Assembly: GCA_036526135.1 (NCBI GenBank)
Contig: DATCZA010000068.1
Coordinates: 124,001 to 188,000, forward strand
DNA: 64,000 bases
From: UBA2965 sp036526135
Lineage (GTDB): Bacteria > Pseudomonadota > Gammaproteobacteria > Pseudomonadales > Azotimanducaceae
Reading direction: 5' to 3'
The position numbers and the translations under genes are program-made. This document shows, piece after piece, positions 1 through 8,988 of the stretch. Each line of letters opens with the position of its first letter. Positions within the stretch are counted from its first letter, which is position 1. Under the pieces are notes generated by a model that was not told where the DNA came from, ran no database searches, and saw only the letters and a program-made list of their open reading frames with translations.

Positions 1-2
1 GG

Positions 3-731
3 AGCGCTTACGCGAACTACGCCACCGCCTTCGAGACACCCACCTTCACCGAGCTTGCCGTTCCCGCAAGAGACCTCGACGTGAGCCTTGGCGGCTTTGC
101 GAACGTCTCGGCCCAGGAGGCGCAGAGCTTCGAGGCCGGTTTGCGCGGCGGCCTGCTCGACGGCGCCCTGTACGTCGAGGCAGCCGCTTTCACCATGGAA
201 GTGGACGACGAGATCACCAGCGTTTCCAACATCGGCAATCGGTCCTTCTTCGCCAACGCGGACACCGACCGGCGCGGGATCGAGACCTTCGCCAACCTCG
301 CCTTCGAGGGCGGGCTCGAGCTGAGCCTGGCGTACACGTACTCGGACTTCGAGTTCGATCGGTTCGAGGACAACGAGGACTTCGAAGGCAACGCCCTTCC
401 CGGACTGCCCGAGCATCAGCTCTTTGCTGAGATCAAGTACCGGCATCGCTCGGGCGCCTACGCCGTCGCCGACGTTCTGCACGTCAGCAAGCTGTACGTG
501 AACAACGCCAATTCCGGCACCAGCGAAGCGTCCACCGTCGCCAATCTTCGAGTCGGCGCGTCCTTGGCGCTGGGCCAGTGGCAGCTCGATCCGTTTCTCG
601 GCGTCAACAACCTCTTCGACGAGAACTACATTTCCAACGTGCGCATCAACGGGTTCGGCGGCAGGCTGTTCGAGCCAGCTCCGAAACGGAACATCTACGG
701 CGGCGTGGCCGTTCGCTACGTGCTGCGCTGA
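3..731 (+). CDS. TonB-dependent outer-membrane receptor, C-terminal part
   Basis: The frame is open from the left edge, so this is the last ~242 residues of a larger gene; the plug domain and TonB box lie outside the window. What is visible is an amphipathic beta-barrel with acidic extracellular turns. The closing blocks VNNLFDENYISNVR and FGGRLFEPAPKRNIYGG are the usual last-strand signature of TonB-dependent receptors, which take up siderophores, vitamins or glycans across the outer membrane using TonB/ExbBD energy. The last residue is Arg rather than the common aromatic. The substrate cannot be told from this fragment. It converges on nrtS with an 18-bp gap. Confidence 0.9.
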   Translation, partial: SAYANYATAFETPTFTELAVPARDLDVSLGGFANVSAQEAQSFEAGLRGGLLDGALYVEAAAFTMEVDDEITSVSNIGNRSFFANADTDRRGIETFANLAFEGGLELSLAYTYSDFEFDRFEDNEDFEGNALPGLPEHQLFAEIKYRHRSGAYAVADVLHVSKLYVNNANSGTSEASTVANLRVGASLALGQWQLDPFLGVNNLFDENYISNVRINGFGGRLFEPAPKRNIYGGVAVRYVLR

Positions 732-749
732 TGGTTCGGGGAGCGCCGA

Positions 750-980
750 TTACCCCGCGCTCTGCAGCGCTCTGACGCTGGCGTAGGTGGATACGCAGTA
801 AGGCACCAGCACGGTCAGCGCCATCTTGCCGGCCTGCACCGGGCCGACGTCTCCGGACAACAGCGCGTCGCCGTGGTTGATGGCGATGAGAATGACCCCG
901 ACCAGAAGCGCCGTCCGGGCGGCTCGCGCGACCACGTCCGGGCGGGCGGCCAGACGCAGAAACCCGTGTTGCGTGCTCAT
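750..980 (-). CDS. nrtS: NrtS-family nitrate/nitrite transporter
   Basis: A 76-residue protein with two predicted membrane segments (about 24-44 and 52-70). It carries the family blocks AINHGDALLSGD at the end of the first helix and KMALTVLVPYCVSTYAS in the second, which I recognise as those of the short NrtS nitrate transporters known from cyanobacteria and some marine gammaproteobacteria. Such short proteins must oligomerise to form a path. Its ATG overlaps the stop of the upstream DUF11-like gene by 4 nt (ATGA), so the two are probably co-translated. The N terminus is basic, as expected for a cytoplasmic end. No other nitrate-assimilation gene is visible nearby. Confidence 0.8.
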   Translation of the reverse strand: MSTQHGFLRLAARPDVVARAARTALLVGVILIAINHGDALLSGDVGPVQAGKMALTVLVPYCVSTYASVRALQSAG

Positions 981-1480
981 CGCAGACGAAGGGCGAACGA
1001 TACCGCGCCAGACTCTCCGGGCTCGAGAGCCTGCTGGTAGGCCCAGCGAATCGAGGCATATTCGGAGGGCTCGGCGAGCCGCTGCCCGTCTCCGCGTTGG
1101 ACCATCAGGCCCGACGGCTCGGCGAAGGTTTCTCCATCGACCGAGAAGGTAATGAAGGTGTCCTCACCCGCCGCGCTGCCCTCCACATACTCGGCCACCT
1201 CGGGAATCGGGTTGGTGATGACGATGCTTCCTGCGGCCACCTCCTCTCGCCCCTCGTTGGCAAACGTGATGGTGTAGAGCAGCTCGTCGCCGGGAAGCAC
1301 CTCGTCCGCGGCCACGAGCCGTCGCTCGACCTGCCCGTCCAGGCCCTGCGCGATCTCGTACCTGGCCACCGTGTTGGAGAGCGTTACGCGCGCTGCTGCT
1401 TCAGGGGGGTATGCCGTCGAGGCGAGGAGGCCGGTGGCAACGAGCACCAACCAGACCGTGTTTCGCCTCAGCACATTCAA
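977..1480 (-). CDS. Exported DUF11-like repeat-domain protein
   Basis: The protein has an N-terminal signal-like hydrophobic stretch (VWLVLVATGLLAS) and one Ig-like beta domain. Segments such as DEVLPGDELLYTITFANEG and IVITNPIPEVAEYV match the conserved DUF11 pattern (PGDxLxYTITxxNxG, then TNPIPxxxxY) found in cell-surface and secreted proteins. I chose a TTG start at 1480 because GGAGGAA lies 8 nt upstream; a GTG at 1486 is too close to that ribosome site, and an ATG at 1567 would give a longer protein with no clear ribosome site. Its stop overlaps the nrtS start. The function is unknown; the pairing with a nitrate transporter is unexplained. Confidence 0.7.
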   Translation of the reverse strand: MNVLRRNTVWLVLVATGLLASTAYPPEAAARVTLSNTVARYEIAQGLDGQVERRLVAADEVLPGDELLYTITFANEGREEVAAGSIVITNPIPEVAEYVEGSAAGEDTFITFSVDGETFAEPSGLMVQRGDGQRLAEPSEYASIRWAYQQALEPGESGAVSFALRLR

Positions 1481-1566
1481 GATCACACTTCCTCCAGAGC
1501 CTTCCGGCACGCTTGGACCCTCCGTTCCGGGAATCGATGTTCTCACACCCAGCGCATCGCAGACCA

Positions 1567-1812
1567 TTACCGAGCAGGTTTGATGTCAATGCTGCGGGTG
1601 AGAGGGTCGAAGTAGATGACCGCATCACCACTTTCGAGCTGCTTGCGGACCAGCGCGCGCTTCTCCGCGAGCGTGAATTCCCGATGTCCGTAGTCGGTGC
1701 CCTCGCGCAGCACGAACGACTCGACGACGCCCGCAAGGGCTTCCTCCGAGAGCTCCGACAGGGGAACTTTGATCGCCGCCCCATCATTTTCGTGACCTGA
1801 TCCGCATCCCAT
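1567..1812 (-). CDS. yheU: YheU family protein (UPF0270)
   Basis: An 81-residue soluble protein. It aligns with E. coli YheU over its whole length: IKVPLSELSEEALAGVVESF, then VLREGTDYGHREFTLAEKR, then KQLESGDAVIYFDPLTRS. These blocks (xLSxExLxxxIESFVLREGTDYG, and a basic helix followed by GxAVI) are diagnostic. The family has no established biochemical function and occurs almost only in gammaproteobacteria, so it is a useful lineage marker. The start is the ATG of MGCGSGH; an internal start is possible because the first ~13 residues are not conserved. The gene is divergent from the response regulator at 1900. Confidence 0.85.
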   Translation of the reverse strand: MGCGSGHENDGAAIKVPLSELSEEALAGVVESFVLREGTDYGHREFTLAEKRALVRKQLESGDAVIYFDPLTRSIDIKPAR

Positions 1813-1899
1813 GTCGCTCGCCTTGAATTTCTGAACCTAAGGTGCGTTACTTCCCCTTACTGAAATCGTCATACCGGCGTTCCAACAGGACGGGGCACC

Positions 1900-2607
1900 A
1901 TGGCCGAACCAGATCACATACTCGTCGTCGAAGACGAGCCGATTACCCGCGAGCAACTCGTATCCTACTTCGAGGAAGAAGGTTTCCGCGTCACTTCGAC
2001 CGGATCCGGCGACGAGGTGCACGAGCTGGTAAAGAACAGCGACATTATACTCGTTCTCCTGGACATCAAGCTGCCCGGCAAGGACGGTCTGACGTTGACC
2101 CGCGAGATCCGCGCTCAATCCGACGTCGGCATCATCCTGGTAACAAGCAAACAGGAACAGATCGACCGCATTCTCGGTCTGGAGAGCGGCGCCGACGACT
2201 ACGTGACGAAGCCCTTCGACCCGAGGGAGCTGCTCAGCCGCGCCCGCAACCTGATTCGGCGCGTCCAGCTTCAGCAGCGCCAGCGCCGCAAGAACCACAT
2301 CCGCAACTTCGAGGGCTGGCAGCTAGATCTGAACAAACGCGAGCTGACTTCTCCGGAAGGCGAGAAGACGACGCTGTCGGCAGGCGAGTACCAGCTCCTG
2401 CTGGCATTCATGGAGCAGGCCGGCGAGGTCATGAACCGCGATCAGCTGATGAACCGCATCCGTAACCGCGAGTGGTATCCTGACGACCGATACATCGACG
2501 TGCTGGTCGGCCAGCTCCGCAAAAAGCTCGGCGAGCGGGCGGCCAACGCCAAGATCATCGCCACCATCCACGGGACGGGATACCTGTTCACACCCGAAGT
2601 GGCCTGA
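1900..2607 (+). CDS. OmpR-family response regulator, TorR/ArcA-like
   Basis: Two-domain DNA-binding response regulator of 235 residues. The receiver domain (5-120) has the acidic pocket VVEDEP, the phospho-acceptor Asp55 in LLDIKLP, and Lys104 in DYVTKPFD. The C-terminal winged helix (about 140-233) ends with YIDVLVGQLRKKLG and TIHGTGYLF. The stretches VGIILVTSKQEQIDRI and LGLESGADDYVTKP are close to those of E. coli TorR. AGGACGGGG precedes the ATG. It lies 66 bp upstream of, and in the same direction as, the giant hybrid kinase, which is its most likely phosphodonor through the Hpt domain. Which genes it controls is not visible. Confidence 0.9.
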   Translation: MAEPDHILVVEDEPITREQLVSYFEEEGFRVTSTGSGDEVHELVKNSDIILVLLDIKLPGKDGLTLTREIRAQSDVGIILVTSKQEQIDRILGLESGADDYVTKPFDPRELLSRARNLIRRVQLQQRQRRKNHIRNFEGWQLDLNKRELTSPEGEKTTLSAGEYQLLLAFMEQAGEVMNRDQLMNRIRNREWYPDDRYIDVLVGQLRKKLGERAANAKIIATIHGTGYLFTPEVA

Positions 2608-2673
2608 ATTCGTTCAGCAAACGGGATGTGACGATCCTGAACAGCGTGTGGGGGCACAGACGGGGGAAAAGGC

Positions 2674-5600
2674 GTGAGCAGCGTGGATGAAAAGATCTAC
2701 GAAAGCGCGTCGACAGTCGTCCGACGGACCACCTGGCAGGATCAGCCCGTCGTTGCGAAACGGCTGAAGCCCGAGGGCCTGCCCTCGAACGTGCTCAGCC
2801 AGTTTCATCACGAATTCCACCTGAATCAGTCGCTGACCAGCCCCAACGTCTGTCGCGCGCTCGCCATGGACGACAGCGGCCTCGAGATCTACTTCGAGGA
2901 CACCCAGGGCGCCTCTCTGCGCAGCCTCATCGACACCGGCGAGCTTTCCCTGGACGAACGCATCGCGATCGCCGTGGAGCTCAGCCGCGCGCTGCAGTCC
3001 GTTCACGACGAGGGCGTGATCCACAGGGACGTCAACCCCGGCAACGTGCTCGTCTCCGAAGACCCTATGCGCGTGCACCTCATCGACTTCGGCTTGGCTA
3101 CGCTGGCAGCCCGGGAATATCCCGAGGTGGAACCCCTTGGCCAGGTGACCGGGACCCTGCCCTACCTTTCACCCGAGCAGACCGGCCGCGTGAACCGAGT
3201 GGTGGACTACCGCACGGACCTGTACTCGCTGGGCGCGACGCTCTACGAGCTTCTGGCCGGCAACCCCCCGTTCACCAACACGGACCCGCTGGAGCTCATC
3301 CACGCGCACATCGCGAGCACGCCGCGGCCCCTAACCGCCATCGGCGAGGGAATTCCGCGCTGGCTGTCGGAAATCGTCCAGAAACTGCTCGCCAAGCAAC
3401 CGGAAGACCGCTACCAGAGCGCCGCAGCCGTCCGCGACGATCTGATCAGGGGGCAGACCCAGGCCAACGTGGTACCGTTCCGGCTCGGACAGACCGACTC
3501 GCCCGGGCTGCTGGCCATGCCCAAACGCCTGTACGGTCGCACCGCCCAGATCGGCATCATTCAGGAATATCTGGAGCGCGCCGCACGAGGGGAAGTTCTC
3601 TTCCTGCAGATCACCGGGGCGCAAGGCAGAGGAAAGTCCTCCCTATGCGCGGAGCTCGCCAGGCAGGCAGCCGGCACAAAAGCCATGGTCGCCCGGACCA
3701 ATGCGCTTGCCTTCGACTTTCGCGACACCGACGCGGTCTGGATCGAGCTGACCCGCCAGCTCCTGCGACAGGCGCTGGCCGACGCTAAAGCCGGTGACCT
3801 TCTGGCGCGCATCGCGGCGCTGAACTCGCCGAACGTTCGCAGCCTGACGGAGCTCATCCCGGAGCTGAGAGATCTGGTGCCTGCGGGCAGTGAGGGCGCG
3901 GGGCTGCCCGGGGTGGGCATCCAGGAAGTCCTGAAAGCGCTGCAGCCCCAACCGCTTTGCCTGATCGTGGAGGAAGTCGACAACGTCCCTTCGGAAAGCC
4001 TGGAAACCCTGCTGAGCATGGCGCTCGACTCGCGGCACTTGCTGATGACGGTTACCCGGGCGAACGCCGATTCGGACGCGTTCAGGACGCCCCGACTGGC
4101 GACCAAGGCGGCCACGCTGGAGCTGCCGGCATTTGCGCGGGCCGACGTGAGAAGCCTTCTGTCGGACATGCTCTCGACCAGCGAGGTTCGAGTTCGCGAG
4201 CTCGCAAGCGAGCTGCACGCCAAGACCGACGGCCTGCCCGCCGACGTCCTTCAGCTGATCGAGGAGCTGCATCACCTCGGCCACATCTTCCGTGACGCCA
4301 ATGCGGCCGAGTGGGAGTGGGACATGGCGGCCATCCGCGCCCACTACTTCAGCAACAACTCCGCAGACCGAATACGCCGGCTGATCAGCGAGCTTTCCGA
4401 GGAGACGACGCACGCGCTGCAGGTCGGTGCGGCCGTGGGAGAGCAATTCTCGAGCGAGCTGGCCGCCACCTTGCTCGACGTCGAGCAGGCCGAGCTCGCC
4501 GGGCGGCTGCGGCCGGCGCTGACCAAAGGCCTGCTCACCACCGCGACGGGCAGCAAGGAAGCGCCGGGAGATCAGCACCAGCTGCTCTACCGGTTCGCCC
4601 ATCCAAGGGTGAGGTCGCTGGTGTACGCGGAGATGGCCCAGGAAGCCAAGTCGACGATTCACTTCGCCATCGCCGATGAGTGCAAGCGCGGCCACAGGCC
4701 GGCGGGCAGGACGCTCCTGCAGATCGCCCATCACCTCAACGCCGCCGCGGATCCCATTGGGCTCGACAAGGACAAACGCCTGGAAATCGCGCACTACAAC
4801 CTTCTCGCCGCAAAGGAGAGTATCGGCCAGGGCGCCTTCCAGCCCGCCTACAAGTTCTGCCGCAGCGGGCTGTCGCTCTTGAGCGAGCTGCCCGACGAGC
4901 CGATCTTCATCGAGCTGTGCCAGAGCGCTGCCGAGGCCGCCTTCTACTGCAGCGACTTCGAGCAGCTCGACCGGGTCATCGCCAGCATTCCGCACAATAC
5001 CAGCGCCCTGGACGAGATCAGGGTTCGCGCGGCGGTGGTCCAGAATCACCTGGGCGCAGCCCGCGAGCAGGCGTTCGACGCCCTCGAGAGCCTGGGGTAC
5101 GTGCGACCCGCAACCGGCATCAACCCGATCGGCCAGGCTTTCCGCAGGCTCGGCAGGAAGCGCGCGCCGGACGCCGCGCCCAAACCGGCCCCGGTGCTCG
5201 AGGACATTCGCCTGCAGCACACCTTCCGGTTGCTCGGCTACCTGTTGCACGCCGGATACCACCTGGGCAGCGAGGGCCTGGACGCCCTTACAGACGACAT
5301 GCTCAGCGAGGCGGCACGGCACGGCTACAGCGCCGAGATCGCCTTTGCGTTCGCCGCGCGTGCCGTCAGCGCCGTCGCCGACCACCGGATCGGGATCGCG
5401 CAGCGCTACGCCGCGGAGGCGCGAGCCCTTGCCGGCCAGTTCTCAGGGGACGCCTTCTCCATCCGCGCGGAAACCCTGCTGAACGGCCTGGTGGACCCAT
5501 GGTCGGGGGGGCTGGACGACACGCTTGGCGGGCTTTCGCGCAACATCGACGCCAGCATGGCCTGCCAGGACTACGAGTTTGCTGCCACGGCCACGGCCTT

Positions 5601-8600
5601 CTACGCAACCAACGGCCTGCTTCGCGGGCTCGATCTGGCGTCCCTACGGCGAGAGCTGAACGAGCAGATTTCCAGACTTTCCGGTCTTCAGCACGTCACG
5701 GGCGTCAACATCTCGCTGTTCGTTCAGCAGATCATCGGCAGCCTGCTGGGTCATGCGGAAGCCGACGGCGAGTCGGACCACTTCAGGGAGCTGAGCATTT
5801 CCAACAGCGAGGACGCGGTCGCCCACGGCTACGTGTACGTGCTGCGCCTCTACTACGCCGTGCTCTTCGACGATTTCAGGGGGGCGGCCAACATTCTCGA
5901 GCTCGCCGAGCAGTTCGGCCCCGCGCTGGCGGGGTCGCCTCTGCTCATCGTCTGGAAATTCGCCGACGCTCTGGTGAACCTGCGCTCGGGCAACACGGCT
6001 GGCCTACGAAGGGCACGCGCGTCGCTGCGTGAGCTGAAACAGTGGCACCAGGACGGCGCCGACCACGCGGAGCCGAAGGTCATCCTGCTGCAGGCCGAGC
6101 TGAACTGGCAGCGCGGCGCCACCACCCAGGCCATCGAGTGCTACGAGGTCGCCGCCGACAAAGCGCGTCGGCTCGGCCTTGCCAACGACGAGGCGCTGGC
6201 CTACGAGCTGGCGGCCAGAGCCTGCGAGTCCAACGGTCGGGCCGACTTCGCCAAGCTCTTCGCGCGCAACGCTCATCAGGCCTACCTGCGCTGGGGCGCA
6301 AATGCGAAAGCCAGTCACCTCGAGCGGGAATTCCCGAGCATGCTCGACGATGCGCTGCATCCTGCGACCGTGATCGGAGACCTGACCGACCTCACCGTGC
6401 GCGACTTCAGCTCCATGTCCATCCGGTCGAGCCTGGATGGAAGCGAGATCAACGCGAACGTCCTGGACACCACCACGGTGCTGCGCGCGGCTCAAACCAT
6501 CTCCAGCGAGATCGTCCTCGACCGCGTCCTGACGAAGCTGCTGCGCCTGGCGCTGGAGCATGCCGGCGCCCAGAAAGCCTGCATGCTGCTCGCCCACGAC
6601 GGAAGGCTGTTCGTCGAAGCCATCGCCTCGGTGGACGGCGGCCCGACCCGCCGCGAGAGCCCGGCGACCCCGCTGGAGGCCTCCGACGACGTGCCCGAGA
6701 GCATCGTTCACTTCGTGGCGCGCACCAAGCAGGCGCTGGTGCTTGGCGACGCCACCGCGGAGGACGTCTTTACCCAGGATCCATACATCGTTCGCAAACA
6801 GCCGCTGTCCGTCCTCTGCGTGCCCATCGTGCACCGCAACGAGATCACCGGAATCCTCTACGTCGAGCACCGCTGGCTCACCGGCGTTTTCACTGCCCAG
6901 CGGGTGGAAGTCCTCGCCCTGCTCGCCTCTCAGGCGGCGATCTCGATCGAGAACGCGCGGCTGTACGCCGACCTGCACGACACTCAGGAGCAGTACCGAG
7001 CGCTGTACGACAACGCCATCGAAGGGCTCTTCCGGATCGACCCCGACGGCGCGCTGCTGAGCGCCAACCCGACGCTGGCAAGAATTCTCGGCTTCGACGA
7101 CGTCAAGCAGCTGCTGGCCGAGTACCGTGATCTCATCGACCGCGTCTTCCTGAGCCGGGAAGACGCCAGCCACTTCCTCACCAACCTCGAAGAGCACGGC
7201 CTGCTCAACGTCTTCGAGGCCCAGGGGGTCACGCGCAACGGCCGCACGTTCTGGATGGCGCTAACGGCGCGCCTGAGCCACGACCCCGAGCAGGGCGCCT
7301 ACATCGACGGCTCTCTCGTCGACATCTCCGAGCGCATGAAGCGGGAGCAGGCCGACAAGCACCGGCAGATCGCCGAGGCCGCAACCCAGGCGAAAAGCGA
7401 GTTCCTGGCCAACATGAGTCACGAGATCCGGACGCCGATGAATGCCATCATCGGCTTCTCCAAGCTGGCGCTGGAGACCGGGCTCGACCCCAAGCAGCAC
7501 GAGTACCTGTCCTCCATACGGGCCGCATCGGAGAACCTGCTCTCGCTGGTCAACGACGTTCTGGACTTCTCGAAAATAGAAGCGGGCAAGCTCACCCTCG
7601 AACACCGACCCTTCAAGCTGGCCGACACGCTCAAAGAGGTGGAACGTCTGTTCCGGACCGAGGTTCGCAAAAGCAATCTCGAGCTCAACTTCGACGACAA
7701 CACCGCGGCGCACGCCGAGTTTCCCGGCGACGGCGTGATCATCGGCGACCCCCTGAGGCTTCAGCAGGTGCTGGTCAATCTGGTCAGCAACGCGCTGAAG
7801 TTCACCGAGGAGGGGAGCATCTCGGTCACGGCCCAGGTCTGTCCCTGCGAGGCCGGCGAGCTGCGCGTCGAGTTCGCCGTCAGAGACACCGGGATCGGGA
7901 TCAAACCCGAGCACCAGGCACGACTCTTCGAGTCGTTCGAGCAGGCGGAGACCTCCACCACCCGGCGCTACGGGGGCACTGGGCTGGGGCTGACGATCTG
8001 CAAACGGCTGGTGTCGCTGATGGGGGGCGAGATGTCCGTGGCCTCGGTGCCCGACCAGGGAAGCTGCTTCACCTTCACCGCCGTGTTCGGCCTTCGCGAC
8101 GCTCAGGACCTGATGCCCGCAGACGTGCGCCAGCGGCGGCGCAACCTGCGCGCGCTAAATCGCAGAGAGTTCCTGGTCGCGGAGGACAACCCCATCAACC
8201 AGCAACTGTCCCTGGAGTTCCTGCAGCGCACCGGGGCACGGGTGGACATTGCCCAGACCGGGCGCGAGGCGGTGGAGCGCGCGACCAGCAAAGCATACGA
8301 CGCGATTCTCATGGACATACACATGCCCGAACTGGATGGGCTCCAGGCATGCCGGATCCTGCGCGAGCAGCAGATCACGACGCCCATCATCGCGGTCTCC
8401 GCGGACGCCATCGAAGCCAGCCAGCAAGCGGCGCTGGAGGCGGGCTGCAACGCCTACGTGTCGAAGCCCATCGACTTCGACCTGCTGCTGGCCGAGCTGT
8501 CCCGGGTGCTGCCCGAGCAGCCGGCGGACGCCGCTAGCGTCGATGCTCCGGCGTCCGCGCCTGCCGAGCACGAAGCGTCAACGACGCCGGGCGAGCTTCC

Positions 8601-8988
8601 TGAGATTCAGCTGCCTGGAATCGACCTGGACACGGCCATCAGGGGACACAACGGCAACGTCCGCCTCATGCTGAAACTCATGGGGGATTTCGGCAGGTAC
8701 TACGGCGACGCCGGGGCAAAGATGCGTGCCCACGTGACCGACAACCATCTCGAGGAGGCCGAGCGGCTCGCCCACAACCTGCACGGCGTGGCCGGCAGCT
8801 TCGGGGCCGACCGCCTCAAGCAGGCTTCAAAGACCCTCGAGCTCGCTCTGGCCAAGGGCGACGAGAGCAACCTGCTCGGGCTGGTTCAGAGTTTCGAGGT
8901 GGCCATGAACGAGGTGCTGGAATCGGCAGAGACCCTGGCCAACCACCCCTTCACCGAGGTGGCATCGCGTTCACGCAACGAGGGGTGA
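2674..8988 (+). CDS. Trifunctional Ser/Thr kinase / AAA ATPase / hybrid histidine kinase
   Basis: A 2104-residue soluble signalling protein with no obvious membrane segment. Domains in order: Ser/Thr kinase (about 10-265; Lys29, HRD loop at 117-119, DFG at 138-140); an AAA/MalT-like ATPase (about 285-700; P-loop GAQGRGKS near 315) and a long helical repeat region (to ~1240); GAF (~1265-1430); PAS (~1435-1560); HisKA with phospho-acceptor His1583 in NMSHEIRTPMN; HATPase (NALKFT, DTGIGI, GGTGLGL); receiver with Asp1881; Hpt with His2034 in AHNLHG. Start is GTG with GGGGGAAAAGGC upstream. The kinase loop reads HRDVNPGN, not HRDLKPxN, a variation common in this fused family. It probably integrates cytoplasmic ligands and relays phosphate to the adjacent TorR-like regulator. 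Confidence 0.92.
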   Translation: MSSVDEKIYESASTVVRRTTWQDQPVVAKRLKPEGLPSNVLSQFHHEFHLNQSLTSPNVCRALAMDDSGLEIYFEDTQGASLRSLIDTGELSLDERIAIAVELSRALQSVHDEGVIHRDVNPGNVLVSEDPMRVHLIDFGLATLAAREYPEVEPLGQVTGTLPYLSPEQTGRVNRVVDYRTDLYSLGATLYELLAGNPPFTNTDPLELIHAHIASTPRPLTAIGEGIPRWLSEIVQKLLAKQPEDRYQSAAAVRDDLIRGQTQANVVPFRLGQTDSPGLLAMPKRLYGRTAQIGIIQEYLERAARGEVLFLQITGAQGRGKSSLCAELARQAAGTKAMVARTNALAFDFRDTDAVWIELTRQLLRQALADAKAGDLLARIAALNSPNVRSLTELIPELRDLVPAGSEGAGLPGVGIQEVLKALQPQPLCLIVEEVDNVPSESLETLLSMALDSRHLLMTVTRANADSDAFRTPRLATKAATLELPAFARADVRSLLSDMLSTSEVRVRELASELHAKTDGLPADVLQLIEELHHLGHIFRDANAAEWEWDMAAIRAHYFSNNSADRIRRLISELSEETTHALQVGAAVGEQFSSELAATLLDVEQAELAGRLRPALTKGLLTTATGSKEAPGDQHQLLYRFAHPRVRSLVYAEMAQEAKSTIHFAIADECKRGHRPAGRTLLQIAHHLNAAADPIGLDKDKRLEIAHYNLLAAKESIGQGAFQPAYKFCRSGLSLLSELPDEPIFIELCQSAAEAAFYCSDFEQLDRVIASIPHNTSALDEIRVRAAVVQNHLGAAREQAFDALESLGYVRPATGINPIGQAFRRLGRKRAPDAAPKPAPVLEDIRLQHTFRLLGYLLHAGYHLGSEGLDALTDDMLSEAARHGYSAEIAFAFAARAVSAVADHRIGIAQRYAAEARALAGQFSGDAFSIRAETLLNGLVDPWSGGLDDTLGGLSRNIDASMACQDYEFAATATAFYATNGLLRGLDLASLRRELNEQISRLSGLQHVTGVNISLFVQQIIGSLLGHAEADGESDHFRELSISNSEDAVAHGYVYVLRLYYAVLFDDFRGAANILELAEQFGPALAGSPLLIVWKFADALVNLRSGNTAGLRRARASLRELKQWHQDGADHAEPKVILLQAELNWQRGATTQAIECYEVAADKARRLGLANDEALAYELAARACESNGRADFAKLFARNAHQAYLRWGANAKASHLEREFPSMLDDALHPATVIGDLTDLTVRDFSSMSIRSSLDGSEINANVLDTTTVLRAAQTISSEIVLDRVLTKLLRLALEHAGAQKACMLLAHDGRLFVEAIASVDGGPTRRESPATPLEASDDVPESIVHFVARTKQALVLGDATAEDVFTQDPYIVRKQPLSVLCVPIVHRNEITGILYVEHRWLTGVFTAQRVEVLALLASQAAISIENARLYADLHDTQEQYRALYDNAIEGLFRIDPDGALLSANPTLARILGFDDVKQLLAEYRDLIDRVFLSREDASHFLTNLEEHGLLNVFEAQGVTRNGRTFWMALTARLSHDPEQGAYIDGSLVDISERMKREQADKHRQIAEAATQAKSEFLANMSHEIRTPMNAIIGFSKLALETGLDPKQHEYLSSIRAASENLLSLVNDVLDFSKIEAGKLTLEHRPFKLADTLKEVERLFRTEVRKSNLELNFDDNTAAHAEFPGDGVIIGDPLRLQQVLVNLVSNALKFTEEGSISVTAQVCPCEAGELRVEFAVRDTGIGIKPEHQARLFESFEQAETSTTRRYGGTGLGLTICKRLVSLMGGEMSVASVPDQGSCFTFTAVFGLRDAQDLMPADVRQRRRNLRALNRREFLVAEDNPINQQLSLEFLQRTGARVDIAQTGREAVERATSKAYDAILMDIHMPELDGLQACRILREQQITTPIIAVSADAIEASQQAALEAGCNAYVSKPIDFDLLLAELSRVLPEQPADAASVDAPASAPAEHEASTTPGELPEIQLPGIDLDTAIRGHNGNVRLMLKLMGDFGRYYGDAGAKMRAHVTDNHLEEAERLAHNLHGVAGSFGADRLKQASKTLELALAKGDESNLLGLVQSFEVAMNEVLESAETLANHPFTEVASRSRNEG

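Noticed and set aside
3643..5385. 580-codon reverse frame inside the hybrid kinase gene
   Set aside because: It mirrors the coding strand of a clear multidomain protein in GC-rich DNA, has no domain motif and no ribosome site; the same holds for long opposing frames at 10036-11895, 25411-26541, 42884-45028 and 52796-54757.
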